NCBI GenBank assembly: GCA_019637225.1
Contig: JAHBWC010000001.1
Coordinates: 62,001 to 126,000, forward strand
Reading direction: 5' to 3'
From: Labilithrix sp.
GTDB lineage: Bacteria > Myxococcota_A > Polyangia > Polyangiales > Polyangiaceae
Length of the DNA: 64,000 nucleotides
Position numbers and translations under genes: made by a program. Shown one piece after another: positions 25,715-35,066 of the stretch. The number at the start of each line of letters is the position of its first letter. The stretch's first letter is position 1. The notes beneath the pieces were generated by a model. That model ran no database searches, was not told where the DNA came from, and was given only the letters and a program-made list of their open reading frames with translations.

Positions 25715-26002
25715 TCACTCCGAGCGCTTCGCTGAACCATGTCTGGGTCGATCAATCTCCGTCAGTACGCGACGACGCCAGAGTGACTCCTGGAGGAGCG
25801 CAGCGGTCGTGAGGACCGCTGCAATCGACCAGACCGTGGCGCAAACCACAATCGCGGCCCGCGGTAGCCGTCCAGGGAACACCGCGGTCGGCATGAGTAT
25901 CGAGCCAGCTAGAGCGAGGACGTGGACCAGCAAGCGACGCCTCTGACACCAGAGCGAATGCATCCCGAGGGGGTCGCGCCTGCGCTCGCGCGGATGGCTC
26001 AT
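25715..26002 (-). CDS. Small two-helix membrane protein A (paralogue of 27562-27846)
   Basis: 95 residues: a basic start (MSHPRERRRDP), then WCQRRRLLVHVLALAGS and FPGRLPRAAIVVCATVWS leading into two membrane helices, and a polar tail ending KRSE. The ATG at 26002 has no strong ribosome-binding site but the homology with the 27562 protein over the full length fixes the start. It lies 58 bases after an outer membrane channel gene and 28 (or 78) bases before the stress protein gene. The twin gene is the last of the RND efflux operon. No family recognised; perhaps a small accessory subunit of envelope transporters. Confidence 0.75.
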   Translation of the reverse strand: MSHPRERRRDPLGMHSLWCQRRRLLVHVLALAGSILMPTAVFPGRLPRAAIVVCATVWSIAAVLTTAALLQESLWRRRVLTEIDRPRHGSAKRSE

Positions 26003-26060
26003 GAGATTACGCGCGTGTAACCGAGGGGACCAGCATCCGACGCCGAGGGACCGTGACGAG

Positions 26061-27317
26061 TCACGGCAGACCATCGTTGAAGAGCGCGAGCTCTGCGTAC
26101 GCCCGCCACGCAGCCTCGACGAGATCGAGACGACGCGCACGTCCGGTCGCGAGATCACGGCGCGCGAGCATCGCGCGCGACAGATCGATCTTGCCCGCGC
26201 GGAAGCCCTCAAGGGACGACGACACGCCGCGCTCAAGCGCGGGGATCCCGTTCTTGTCGAGTTCCTCGAGCGCCCGAGTGACCGACTGAAGCGCTTCGCG
26301 CGCCGCGTGCAAGCGTACCGTTACGACCCGACGAAGAAGATCGAGGCGCTGCATCGCGCTGGCGACGCCGCTCTCCGCACGCGCGATCTCTCCCTGGTAC
26401 CGTCGCGTCACGGGTACAGTGATGACGGCGCCGGCACCGAAACGTGCTTCGCCGAGGGAGCCGCGTCCGGCGATGAGCTCGAACGCGACGGGCGGATATT
26501 TCTCGCGCTCGTAGCGCTCGATCGACGCTGACCAATACGTCTTCTCCGCGAGGAGGCGGGAGATTACGGGGGCCCGATCGACGACGCGAGCGATCTGCGC
26601 AACGTCCCACACCCCGCGGAGCGGAGGGGGAAGGATACCGATGTTTGCAGGCGGTTTGTCCGGATCGCCGATGCCCGTGAGCTGACCGAAGCGTGCACGC
26701 GCGCTGACGACGCGCAACTCCGCCTCTGTCCTTGCTTGCACCCAGCGCGCGATCTCCGCTTCGGCGAGGCTCTTCTCGTAGAGCGTCGTGTCCTTTGCCT
26801 CGAACCGGCCTTGGAAATACTTCGCCTCTTCACGCGCCGTGCTTTCGCCCTGACTCGCTTCGTCGACCCGCGACCAACTGACAACGAGCTCGCCGTACAC
26901 GGCGACGACGTCGCCGGCCGCGAGCGCCCGCGCGTCGACGAGTCCGAGCGTTCTCCACTCGATGAGGCGCTCGGCTTCGCTGATCCGTTTGCCGCGTTGG
27001 CCCGCGATGTCGAGCGGAAAATAGTTCCAGGTCATTGCCTGCACTTCGCGGCCGACATCTCGCCCTTGCGTGCCGTCCGTAAACGGACGATCGACCTGGA
27101 TCTCGCTGTAGGGATTGCCGAGGGAGCTCACGCGTGCGGAGGTGAGCTGACTGCGCGCCACCCCGAGCTCGGCCTGTGCTTCGCTCACGACGAGCGCTTG
27201 CGTGCGAGCGCGCTGAATGGCGGCCTCGATCGTCGGAAAGTCGGCACGCGCTTGCCTCGGCAGAAAGATGACAGCCAACGTAACAAGAAGGAATGCTCTA
27301 AGGAATGGGGAGATCAC
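26061..27317 (-). CDS. TolC-like outer membrane efflux channel
   Basis: 418 residues from GTG 27317. Signal peptide (1-25, ending QARA-DFPT). Two OEP-type repeats with long coiled-coil helices (ARSQLTSARV, RVDEASQGESTAREEAKYF in parts; IARAESGVASAMQRLDLL) and strand pairs (NPYSEIQVDRPF, RFGAGAVITVPV). Typical heavy-metal/multidrug type outer membrane factor, exporting with an RND pump and periplasmic adaptor. No pump gene is in its own operon (membrane protein A, Usp, MgtC follow), so it may serve the RND system of the neighbouring operon or another one. Two palindromic boxes precede it. Confidence 0.85.
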   Translation of the reverse strand: MISPFLRAFLLVTLAVIFLPRQARADFPTIEAAIQRARTQALVVSEAQAELGVARSQLTSARVSSLGNPYSEIQVDRPFTDGTQGRDVGREVQAMTWNYFPLDIAGQRGKRISEAERLIEWRTLGLVDARALAAGDVVAVYGELVVSWSRVDEASQGESTAREEAKYFQGRFEAKDTTLYEKSLAEAEIARWVQARTEAELRVVSARARFGQLTGIGDPDKPPANIGILPPPLRGVWDVAQIARVVDRAPVISRLLAEKTYWSASIERYEREKYPPVAFELIAGRGSLGEARFGAGAVITVPVTRRYQGEIARAESGVASAMQRLDLLRRVVTVRLHAAREALQSVTRALEELDKNGIPALERGVSSSLEGFRAGKIDLSRAMLARRDLATGRARRLDLVEAAWRAYAELALFNDGLP

Positions 27318-27388
27318 ATTCCACCGAACGCACGCACCATGCCGCGGTTGAGAATCTCACCTTGCTGGTCGAGCAGGACGTGACGTCT

Positions 27389-27433
27389 TGGCAGAACGCC
27401 ATCTCTTGACGATGACGACATGGCATTCCGCAA
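27389..27433. promoter_or_regulatory. Two palindromic boxes upstream of TolC-like operon
   Basis: TGGCAGAACGCCA (27389-27401) and TGGCATTCCGCAA (27421-27433), 32 bases centre to centre. A weaker sigma54-like match CGGCATGGTGCGTGCG on the minus strand (27344-27329) would start transcription right at the GTG, so it is only a possibility. The stretch 27318-27561 otherwise holds no convincing gene. Confidence 0.5.
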
Positions 27434-27561
27434 GGTCATCGAGCTTGAACGCCTCGAAGCGACCCGAACCAACGAACGTGACCATGTCGGCGTCTCGGCT
27501 CTCATCGGCCCTGCGAGCGAGCTCTATCCAGGGAGGGGCATCCTTGCTGCCCGCCTTGAGC

Positions 27562-27846
27562 TCACTCTGACGAATTCGATGAATCGGTTTCGGGCGGTGG
27601 GTCACCCTTCAGTCGGCGTTCCCAACGTGTCTCCTCAAACAAGGCCATTGCGGTCAGCACCACGGCCGCCGACCAGAGTGCAGCACTGACGACGATAGCT
27701 ATCCGAGGAACGCGACCGGGAAAAAGCGCCGTGATGATGAAGACGGAGCCGAGTAGGGCAAGCACGTGAACCATGAGCCGACGCCGTTGGCACCAGGTAC
27801 TGTAGTTCCGAAACACGTCACGTCGCTTCCCGTGAGCTCGGCTCAT
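27562..27846 (-). CDS. Small two-helix membrane protein B (paralogue of 25715-26002)
   Basis: 94 residues: MSRAHGKRRDVF, then WCQRRRLMVHVLALLGS and FPGRVPRIAIVVSAALWS, two membrane helices and an acidic tail ending SNSSE. Nearly colinear with the 25715 protein; the invariant parts are WCQRRRL-VHVLAL-GS, FPGR-PR-AIVV and the final SE. It is 4 bases after the lipoprotein gene and closes the five-gene RND operon. Function unknown. Confidence 0.75.
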   Translation of the reverse strand: MSRAHGKRRDVFRNYSTWCQRRRLMVHVLALLGSVFIITALFPGRVPRIAIVVSAALWSAAVVLTAMALFEETRWERRLKGDPPPETDSSNSSE

Positions 27847-27850
27847 TCGC

Positions 27851-28420
27851 TTACCGCTCGTTCGACGTCCACGAGGTCACCAGCTTCCCGTCGACCCAGC
27901 GTTTTCTCGAGAGGACTCGCGTCCGGTACGCGAGCCATCCGCTCCCGGCACGACGCCACCAGACCTCCGCAACGACGGCGGACCGAATCGTGACGGTTCG
28001 TCCGGTCTGCCCGCTGACGACTTCCATCTCGCCGTCGCTCCGATCGATCACCAAGGCCGCTCCGTCGAGGAGCTTCACCTCCGCAATGGTCGTCGTCGCC
28101 CGAAGCGACTTCAGGCCGAAGAAGACGTCCTTCCTGTCCTCGCGCTCATCCGCCAGCGTTCTCTTCGAGCCATCGACATCGATGCTCTCCCAGTCGTTTG
28201 CGTATGGAGCGAAAGCACCCTCGGGATCCCGTCGGGACAACGCAAGGTTCTCGGCGTCGCAGATCGCCTGAATCTCTGCGCGGACCTTCGCCTCGAGCTC
28301 TGCGCGGACCTTCGCCTCATCCAGCGGTCGCTTGCACCCGCTTTCCGCGACCAGCAGGAGAAGAATCAGAGCGACGATCCGCTTGAGACTGCACGGATGT
28401 TGGAAGCTCATCGCTGACAT
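27851..28420 (-). CDS. Lipoprotein with SnoaL/DUF4440-like domain, RND operon
   Basis: 189 residues with AAAGG before the ATG. A lipoprotein signal (IVALILLLLVAESGC, Cys near 29) is followed by a helix with a duplicated unit (AKVRAELEAKVRAEIQ) and an NTF2/SnoaL-like fold (ALSRRDPEGAFAPYANDW, VWWRRAGSGWLAYRTRVLSRK in two parts). Such folds often bind small molecules; DUF4440-type proteins have no common reaction. 15 bases after the RND pump gene, so probably a periplasmic accessory of the efflux system. Confidence 0.75.
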   Translation of the reverse strand: MSAMSFQHPCSLKRIVALILLLLVAESGCKRPLDEAKVRAELEAKVRAEIQAICDAENLALSRRDPEGAFAPYANDWESIDVDGSKRTLADEREDRKDVFFGLKSLRATTTIAEVKLLDGAALVIDRSDGEMEVVSGQTGRTVTIRSAVVAEVWWRRAGSGWLAYRTRVLSRKRWVDGKLVTSWTSNER

Positions 28421-28435
28421 CGAACGCGCCTTTCC

Positions 28436-31400
28436 TCACTCGCCGACGGACCTCGCAGAGCCGAAGAACCCCGAGGGCGGTCCCGAATCGACCGGATCGT
28501 CCGGTTCCTCCGCGGGCAGCGCCGGAGCGAAGAGGCGATAGATCACGGGGACGACGAACATGGTCAAAAGGGTCGAACATGACAGCCCCCAGATGATGAC
28601 CGTCGCGAGCGGACGCTGGACGTCCGACCCCAATCCCGTCGCGAGCGAGGCGGGGAGCAGGCCGAGGATGGCGACCGTGGACGTCATGAGACCAGGTCGA
28701 AGGCGAATGAGGCGGCCTTCGATGATGGCATCGTCCAGCGACAACCCGCGCGTGCGCGACGCGTTGATCGCCCGCACCATCAGGATCCCGTCCATCATCG
28801 AGACGGCGAAGACGGTCGCAAAGCCCACGCCCGTGGAGACGTTGACGTGCATGTCGCGCACGTAGAGCGCCATCACGGCGCCGACGAACGCGAAGGGGAT
28901 GGGCATGAGGAGCATGAGCGCCGTCTTGATCGAGCGGAACGCCATGAGCAGGACGAGGAAGATCGCCGCCACCGTGACGGGAATGAGGATCATGAAGTGC
29001 CGCCGCGCCCGCTCGAGGTTCTCGAACATCCCGAGCCACGCGATGGCGTAGCCCTCCGGCGGCGCGATCTCCTTTTCGAATCGCGCTTGCGCCTCCCGTA
29101 CGAAGCTCCCTTGATCTCGGCCGACGATGTCGGTGCGAATCGTGATGCGGCGGCGGCCTTGCTGGCGCGCGATGATCGTCTGCCCGTCGACGACCTCAAT
29201 CCGCGCTACCTGGGCGAGCGGAATGGCGACCCCGTCCGCCGTGTAGACGGGGAGTCGTCCGATCGCCTCCGGGGAGCTCAGCACGGCCCGGTCAAACTTG
29301 ACGGCGATCTCGAACCGCCGCTCTCCCTCGTAGATCGAGCCGATGGGCTCGCCGCCCATCGCGGTGTTGATCATCTTCGTGACGTCTTCGATGCGAACGT
29401 TGTATCGAGCGGAAAGCGCGCGGTCGGGCTGGATGATGAGCTGGGGCTGGGGCCCCTCCTGCTCGATGTTCACGTCGGTCGCCCCCGGAACCGTGCGAAG
29501 GAGGGCGCGTGCGCGGCGCGCGAGGTCAAGGAGCACGGTCGGATCGTCACCGGAGACCTCCACGGCGAGGTTCGCCGACGTACCGTTGGTGTCCTCGGTC
29601 ACGCTGTCGATGATCGGCTGAGTGAAGTTGAAACGGAGCGTCGGGAACTCCGATCGGAAGCGAGTGCCGAGTGCCGCCACGAGCTCATGCTTCGTTCGGA
29701 ACCGCTTCCACTCGGACTTGGCCTTCGGGCCGACCATGATCTCCATGCGGCTCGGCGGAAACGGGTCGGTGCCGCTGTCGTTCCGTCCCGTCTGCACCGA
29801 GATGAAGTCGACCTCCGGGATCTCGAGCGCGAGCTCTCGGAGGCGTTTTCCGTACTGCGCTGTCTGCGTGAGGCTCGTCCCTTCGGGGCAGTTCGCGCGG
29901 ACCCAGATGACGCCCTCGTCCATGTGCGGGAGGAACTCCGTTCCGAGTCGCGGCACGACGAGCACGATGACGGCGACGAACAGGCCGAGGGCGAACGTGG
30001 CGACCTGGTAGCGACGCCGAAGGAGCGCGTGAAGCCAGCGCGCGTAGACGCGCTTGAACCGCTCGAGCAGAGGGTTCTCCCACTCCGAATACCCCTGCCG
30101 AAAGAAGAACGCGGCGAGCACCGGAACGACGAGCAACGCGAAGAGCAGCGCACCGGCCAGCGCGAAGACGATGGTGAGCGCCATCGGGCGGAAGAGCAGC
30201 CCCTCGATGCTCGTCAGCGTCAGGAGCGGCAGGTACGCCGCGATGATCAGAAACATCGAGAGGAAGAGGGGGCTCTCCACCTCGAGCGCGGCCTCCCGGA
30301 TGGCTCGAACGACCCCGCGCGCCGTCACGGGCCGCGGCATGGCGCCGACGCGCCGAGCGATGTTCTCGGCCATGATGACCGCTCCGTCGACGATGATGCC
30401 GAAGTCGATCGCGCCGATGGAGAGGAGGCCGATCGGAATCCCCGTCGCCCGCATCAGCGCGACCGCGACGAGCAGCGCAAAGGGGATCGTGGCCGCGACG
30501 AGCAGGGCCATCGTCGGCCGGCCGAGGAAGAGGATGAGGACGACGACAACGAGGGTGATCCCGAGCAGCACGCTGTGCGTGACCGTGTACATCGTGCTTC
30601 GGACGAGGAACGTGCGGTCGTAGAACGGGCGCACACGAGCGCTGCCTGGAAGCCCGCCCGCATTGAGCTCGGAGACGGCCTCGTTGACCTTCGCGAGCAC
30701 CTCGGACGGGTTCTCGCCCTTCCGCATCAGGAGGATCCCTTCGACTCCGGAATCCGCCCCGTCCTTGCTGAAGATCCCGGAGGGCACGGGGTGGTCGAGG
30801 CGGACCTGCGCCACGTCACGGACGTAGATCGGCGTCCCACCGACCGACTTGACGAAGATGTTCTCGAACTCCTCGATCGTCTGCACGGCGCCCTTGCCGC
30901 GGATGACGAACGACATGCTTCCGCGCGGGATGACGCTTCCGCCCGCGCTCGCGTTGTTCGTCTCGATCGCCGCGACGACGTCGTTGACGGACAGACCGTA
31001 GCGGCGGAGCTGCGCGGGATTGAAGATGGCGGCGAACTGCTTCTCGTAGCCGCCGAAATTCGAGACCTCGGCGACCCCCGGCACCCGAAGGAGCCGCGGG
31101 ATCACGACCCAGTCGTTGAGCGTGCGGAGGTCCATCAGGTCCTGCGTGCCGTCGCCCACGAGCTCGTAGCGGAAGATCTCGCCGTATGCTGTCGCGAGCG
31201 GGCCCATCTCCGGACTGGCCCCGTTCGGAAGGCTAACGGTCGCGAGACGTTCTTGAACGCGCTGTCGCGCCCAATAGCTCTCGGTCCCTTCCTCGAAGAT
31301 GAGCTGCACGACGGATAGCCCGAAGATGGTGCGCGACCGGACCATCTCTACGCGAGGGACGTTGCGCATCGCGATCTCGACTGGGACGGTGACTTGTCGC

Positions 31401-31585
31401 TCGACTTCCTCCGGCGCGCGGCCAGGGTAGGTCGTGATGACCTGAACCATCTGCGCCGAGATGTCCGGGTAGGCGTCGACGCGCTGCCCTTGCACCGCCC
31501 AGACGCCGACGCCGACGATAGCGGCGACGACGATGAGCACCTGGATGCGAAAGCGCAGTGCGACGCGGATGAGGAAGGGGATCAT
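28436..31585 (-). CDS. Heavy-metal-type RND efflux pump (CzcA/CusA family)
   Basis: 1049 residues, usual for the family; the longer open frame upstream overlaps the adaptor gene. Twelve membrane helices in two halves with large periplasmic loops. The helix 4 motif DFGIIVDGAVIMAEN (Asp394, Asp400, Glu407) matches the divalent-cation HME class (CzcA-like DFG-DGA-EN) and not the Cu/Ag signature, so Zn/Co/Cd/Ni is more likely than copper. Works as the inner membrane proton antiporter of a CBA complex with the adaptor (31623) and channel (32819) of the same operon. The substrate is inferred from the motif only. Confidence 0.92.
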   Translation of the reverse strand: MIPFLIRVALRFRIQVLIVVAAIVGVGVWAVQGQRVDAYPDISAQMVQVITTYPGRAPEEVERQVTVPVEIAMRNVPRVEMVRSRTIFGLSVVQLIFEEGTESYWARQRVQERLATVSLPNGASPEMGPLATAYGEIFRYELVGDGTQDLMDLRTLNDWVVIPRLLRVPGVAEVSNFGGYEKQFAAIFNPAQLRRYGLSVNDVVAAIETNNASAGGSVIPRGSMSFVIRGKGAVQTIEEFENIFVKSVGGTPIYVRDVAQVRLDHPVPSGIFSKDGADSGVEGILLMRKGENPSEVLAKVNEAVSELNAGGLPGSARVRPFYDRTFLVRSTMYTVTHSVLLGITLVVVVLILFLGRPTMALLVAATIPFALLVAVALMRATGIPIGLLSIGAIDFGIIVDGAVIMAENIARRVGAMPRPVTARGVVRAIREAALEVESPLFLSMFLIIAAYLPLLTLTSIEGLLFRPMALTIVFALAGALLFALLVVPVLAAFFFRQGYSEWENPLLERFKRVYARWLHALLRRRYQVATFALGLFVAVIVLVVPRLGTEFLPHMDEGVIWVRANCPEGTSLTQTAQYGKRLRELALEIPEVDFISVQTGRNDSGTDPFPPSRMEIMVGPKAKSEWKRFRTKHELVAALGTRFRSEFPTLRFNFTQPIIDSVTEDTNGTSANLAVEVSGDDPTVLLDLARRARALLRTVPGATDVNIEQEGPQPQLIIQPDRALSARYNVRIEDVTKMINTAMGGEPIGSIYEGERRFEIAVKFDRAVLSSPEAIGRLPVYTADGVAIPLAQVARIEVVDGQTIIARQQGRRRITIRTDIVGRDQGSFVREAQARFEKEIAPPEGYAIAWLGMFENLERARRHFMILIPVTVAAIFLVLLMAFRSIKTALMLLMPIPFAFVGAVMALYVRDMHVNVSTGVGFATVFAVSMMDGILMVRAINASRTRGLSLDDAIIEGRLIRLRPGLMTSTVAILGLLPASLATGLGSDVQRPLATVIIWGLSCSTLLTMFVVPVIYRLFAPALPAEEPDDPVDSGPPSGFFGSARSVGE

Positions 31586-31622
31586 TGACCTGCATCCCGC
31601 TCGGCCCGCCATCGACGGAGGC

Positions 31623-32822
31623 TCATGGTGCCCCGGCAGCGAGCGCGTCGATGACGAAGGGCTTGAGCAAGATCGCGCCGGGCCCGAGCACCTTGGCGTC
31701 GGCCTCGACCCCGCGGAGGACTTCGCTCTCTGTCCCGCGGGACTCACCGAGGCCGACGTCGACGATGGTCCACTGCCCGGCGCCTCGCGACACGATGAGG
31801 TAGTCTGCCTTGCCGACGTGCAAGACGCCGTCCGACGGCGCCCAAAGCGCGTCACGTTCGTCCGTCCCCAGGCCGACGTCGGCGAACATGCCGGGGCGCA
31901 GTTCCCCCTGCTTGTCTTCGAGGATGACCAACACGCGGAGCGTTCGTTGCTCGCGCGTGACGGTTGGAGAGATCCGGTTGACGACCCCGACGAACTCCTT
32001 TCCGGCCAGGCCGTAGAATCGTGCCTTGGACGACTGGCCCTGTCGTGCGCGTTCGATCTTCGACTCCGGTACGTCGGCCACGAGAAGCGCGCTTCCCTCC
32101 TTTGCCGTTCCAAGCACCTCGGGATCAACGCCCGCCTGTTCGAGCTGCCGGCGGAGCGCTGCCTGCGAACGTTCGGCGGTGCGGACGGCGGCGGTCGCTT
32201 CGTGGACGACCTTCTGTCCTTCGAGCTTCGCCTGCTGGAGGCTCGTCTCCTCGACCGCCAGATCCTTCGGGGAGTCGGAGCCGGCCTGGACGAGCTTGCT
32301 CATCCGCTCAACGACCTTCTCCTGCGCAGTCACTTTTGTCTGCTGGAGCTGCTGCGCTGTCGTCAGCTGTTGCCTCGTGAAAGTGACCTCGGCCCCCGAC
32401 TTTTGCCATTCGACGTAGGCGGAGAGGAGCTCGGGGCTCGCGAACTGCCAGCGGCCTTCGGCCGTGTGCGCGCCTCCCTTTGGCAGGCTCGCGACGACGG
32501 AGCCGGTCACCTCCAGGATCGCCGATGTCGTGCGTTCCCGGCGGACGGTCTTGACGACGAGCTTCGACTCGAGGCTCGCGCCGGGCTCGATGTGGATCTC
32601 CTTGGGACCCGTGACGCGCGCCGCAGCGGGCCCCTCCATTCGCGAGGCTTGCGTCATCGCGGGTGGTCGCGACAGCGCGAGATAGGCGACGAGGGCGCCG
32701 AGCACGAGAACAGTGAGTACCCAGCTCCCGATCTCACGCGATGCCCTCTCGTGGGTGGTTCCGAGCGAGGATCCGTCTCCGTGGGGAGGCGAAGTACGGT
32801 CGTGAACGTTCGGGGTCGTCAC
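31623..32822 (-). CDS. RND periplasmic adaptor (membrane fusion protein)
   Basis: 399 residues from a GTG that overlaps the TGA of the channel gene (4 bases). One N-terminal membrane helix (about 32-52), then barrel-sandwich and lipoyl-like halves around a long coiled coil (about 130-230: LTTAQQLQQTKVTAQEKV, SLQQAKLEGQKVVHEATAAV), then a beta-barrel domain (GKEFVGVVNRISPTV, GMFADVGLG). Links the inner membrane pump to the outer membrane channel. No His-rich metal-binding extension is present. Confidence 0.9.
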   Translation of the reverse strand: MTTPNVHDRTSPPHGDGSSLGTTHERASREIGSWVLTVLVLGALVAYLALSRPPAMTQASRMEGPAAARVTGPKEIHIEPGASLESKLVVKTVRRERTTSAILEVTGSVVASLPKGGAHTAEGRWQFASPELLSAYVEWQKSGAEVTFTRQQLTTAQQLQQTKVTAQEKVVERMSKLVQAGSDSPKDLAVEETSLQQAKLEGQKVVHEATAAVRTAERSQAALRRQLEQAGVDPEVLGTAKEGSALLVADVPESKIERARQGQSSKARFYGLAGKEFVGVVNRISPTVTREQRTLRVLVILEDKQGELRPGMFADVGLGTDERDALWAPSDGVLHVGKADYLIVSRGAGQWTIVDVGLGESRGTESEVLRGVEADAKVLGPGAILLKPFVIDALAAGAP

Positions 32823-34267
32823 GGAAGCACCTCCTTCCCGAGCGTCGCGTTGAGCGCGTGCTTCGCCTTCCAGAACTCGGCGCGTACCTCGATCGTCATG
32901 CGGACGGCCTCGCGGTACGCGTTCTGCGCATCGAGGACCTCGATCAGCGTCTTGCCGCCGAGACGGTACGACTCGAGGATCTTCTCGCGCGCCGCGCCGG
33001 CCGCGCTCAACGTGCCGAGTACGTCTTGCGTCACGACGTCGCGAGCGACCTTGTACTCGCGCAGCGCCTGCTCCACCTCGGCGCGGAGCTCGAGGGAGAC
33101 CGCCTCTTGGCTTGCGAGGGTCTGACGCTGCGCGGCTTCGGCCTTCATGATGGCGCCCTGATTTCGGTTGAGGATCGGCAGGGACGTGTCGACTCCAACG
33201 CCCCAGGACGAGACGTCCGGAAAGCCGATCGCCTTCTCCTGGAACTGACGGGTGTAGCCGACCGAGATCGCGAGGTTTGGGAACGCGTTCCTGCGCTCCG
33301 TCCTGACGTCGGCTGTCGCCCGTTCGACCGAGCGCTTGGCGGCGAGCACGTCCGGACGCGAGGTCTCTGCTATCGCGAGCGCGTCATTGAGGCTCGGCGC
33401 CTCGGGCGCACTAGCGAGCTCGAGTGAGCCGCCTACTCCGAGCGTCGCCCGCGCAAACGCCGGCCCAAGGCGAGCGCGAAGCCGCGCCATCGCCTTGTCG
33501 ACCTCGGCCTCGCTTCGCAGGAGCTCGCGGTGCGCGGCCAGCGCCGCGAGACGGACGCGGTCGAGCTCGATCGTGCCGACGCTCCCGAGCGTTACCCGCT
33601 GTGAGGTGATGGACTCCAGCGTCCGCACCTGTTCCCGCGCCTCCTTCGCGAGTTCAAGGACAGCTTTCGCCTGCAGGACGTCGTAGTAGATCGTGATCGC
33701 CTCGAGTACGCGTTGGCGGACGACATCCGCGTGCTCGGCGGCGGCGACATCCACCGTACGCCGAGCGCTCTCCATCGCAGCCGCCCGTTTGCCGAAGAGG
33801 ATCCCATCGAGCGCATAGCTCAAACCGACATCCAATTGTGGTGGGCCGCCCTGGCGATCCTGCGTAAAGGGACTGCCCGGGAACGAGTTCAACGTCTGCC
33901 CAATCGTGAGCCCCGGGTTCGGAAGTAGCGCGCTCGTCACGAAGTCACCCTGAGCGATACGGATGTTCTCGATCGAGGCGCGGATACGCGGATCGCCGAG
34001 GACGATCCTTCGGATGACATCGGGGAGCGTCAGCTCGATCGAAGGCGCAGAATCGCTTCCCGGACTCGTTGACGTCGTCGATTCGAAGGACGCAAGCGGG
34101 CCCGAGCGAACCGGCGCCATCTCGGTCGCGGTCGGGAAGCTCGACGCCTCGCCGTACCCCGGAGCGGGTCCCCGGCTTGGCCAAGTGGGCTGCGCGGGCG
34201 GACTATAGGCAGGGGAGCACGCCGTGAAGAGGAGCAGCGCAATCTTCATCGAGCGTTGCCGGAACAT
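32819..34267 (-). CDS. RND outer membrane channel lipoprotein (CzcC/TolC-like)
   Basis: 482 residues from ATG 34267. The sigma54 start predicted near 34272 would leave almost no leader, so the ATG at 34249 (MKIALLLFTAC, a short lipoprotein signal) may be the real start. A Pro/Ser-rich linker follows, then two OEP domains (NPGLTIGQTLNSFPGS; NLAISVGYTRQF; RTLESITSQRVTLG; ESYRLGGKTLIEVLDAQ). First gene of the operon channel-adaptor-pump-lipoprotein-small membrane protein. The promoter region carries a strong sigma54 site and two palindromic boxes. Confidence 0.9.
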   Translation of the reverse strand: MFRQRSMKIALLLFTACSPAYSPPAQPTWPSRGPAPGYGEASSFPTATEMAPVRSGPLASFESTTSTSPGSDSAPSIELTLPDVIRRIVLGDPRIRASIENIRIAQGDFVTSALLPNPGLTIGQTLNSFPGSPFTQDRQGGPPQLDVGLSYALDGILFGKRAAAMESARRTVDVAAAEHADVVRQRVLEAITIYYDVLQAKAVLELAKEAREQVRTLESITSQRVTLGSVGTIELDRVRLAALAAHRELLRSEAEVDKAMARLRARLGPAFARATLGVGGSLELASAPEAPSLNDALAIAETSRPDVLAAKRSVERATADVRTERRNAFPNLAISVGYTRQFQEKAIGFPDVSSWGVGVDTSLPILNRNQGAIMKAEAAQRQTLASQEAVSLELRAEVEQALREYKVARDVVTQDVLGTLSAAGAAREKILESYRLGGKTLIEVLDAQNAYREAVRMTIEVRAEFWKAKHALNATLGKEVLP

Positions 34268-34282
34268 GAGCAGCGGTCGGCC

Positions 34283-34298
34283 AGCAACCCCCGTGCCT
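34283..34298 (-). promoter_or_regulatory. Sigma54 promoter of RND efflux operon
   Basis: On the minus strand AGGCACGGGGGTTGCT agrees with TGGCACG-N4-TTGCW except for the first base, with exact GG-N10-GC spacing. It is directed at the channel gene, with two palindromic boxes 55-115 bases upstream, a normal enhancer distance. Confidence 0.7.
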
Positions 34299-34350
34299 CA
34301 CGCGACGGTGATGGGACACCTCGCGATTCCAGGCCAACGACCCCTCGTCA

Positions 34351-34398
34351 TGGCGAATTGCCATGCCTGAAGGAGGCCGCTTCAACGGCGAATTGCCA
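34351..34398. promoter_or_regulatory. Two palindromic boxes (enhancer-like) of RND operon
   Basis: TGGCGAATTGCCA (34351-34363) and CGGCGAATTGCCA (34386-34398); the second differs only in its first base. Centres are 35 bases apart. These are the best conserved copies of the window-wide motif. Confidence 0.65.
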
Positions 34399-34419
34399 TG
34401 ATGGTGATGGCCTGGAGGA

Positions 34420-34986
34420 CTAACACCGATGCGACGCACCGAGACCGCGGCAAGGCGGGGGCTCGATCGTGATCCGGTAATCGACGCGACCTTCTACGAT
34501 CACGTCCTCGGAGACCGGTTGCCGCTTCTCGACCGAGACGAGCCATGCTCCCTCGCGAACATACGGAAGCAGAGGAACGCGAGCCGACGGAAGGAGTTCC
34601 AGCTCCGTGAGCCCCCTCGGAACGAACGCCGACGCGACCTCTCGACGTGGGAGCTGCGAGTCCGCATCCGTGCTCTCGACGAAGATGTGGATCTCGTCGG
34701 CCCAGTCGAACGTTTGAGTCGGCGAAGCTGCGTCGATGCGAAGGATCACGCGCTCAAGCAAGACGTTCGTGACCCTGCCGCCACTTCTCGCCTCCGGATC
34801 GAGGTCGATGCGAATTCCATCGCCAAAGAGCGAAGCAGAGCCGGAACGTGCGATCATCCGGGGAAGAGACTGCGTTACCGTCCGCTCCGGATCTGCTGAA
34901 CTGCACGAGAGCCCGCACGTGACGAGGACTGCGATAAACGTTGCGCGAAGCATCGACCGCGTGGAACGCAAAGGGCGTTCCGACAC
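34420..34986 (-). CDS. Lipoprotein, unknown function
   Basis: 188 residues: a signal peptide ending VTCGLSC (Cys about 28), then a mostly beta protein (VTNVLLERVILRIDA, DEIHIFVESTDADS, WLVSVEKRQPV, EGRVDYRITIEP). No family recognised; the pattern fits a small periplasmic beta-sandwich. It is 80 bases downstream of the endonuclease-like lipoprotein gene and upstream of the RND operon in the same direction. Confidence 0.65.
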   Translation of the reverse strand: MSERPLRSTRSMLRATFIAVLVTCGLSCSSADPERTVTQSLPRMIARSGSASLFGDGIRIDLDPEARSGGRVTNVLLERVILRIDAASPTQTFDWADEIHIFVESTDADSQLPRREVASAFVPRGLTELELLPSARVPLLPYVREGAWLVSVEKRQPVSEDVIVEGRVDYRITIEPPPCRGLGASHRC

Positions 34987-35066
34987 GCGCGGGCGGCTCG
35001 CATTGCCACAGCCTGTTCGGGCTCTCTGGGGTCACAGAGGCCCCGTCACACGGCTCGATGGTTCCG

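Noticed and set aside
27357..27605. 82-residue minus-strand frame before the TolC-like gene
   Set aside because: It covers the two palindromic boxes and overlaps the small membrane protein gene; no ribosome-binding site.
28847..31318. 823-residue open frame on the plus strand
   Set aside because: Exactly antisense to the RND pump; Asp/Glu/Arg/His-rich shadow with no motif.
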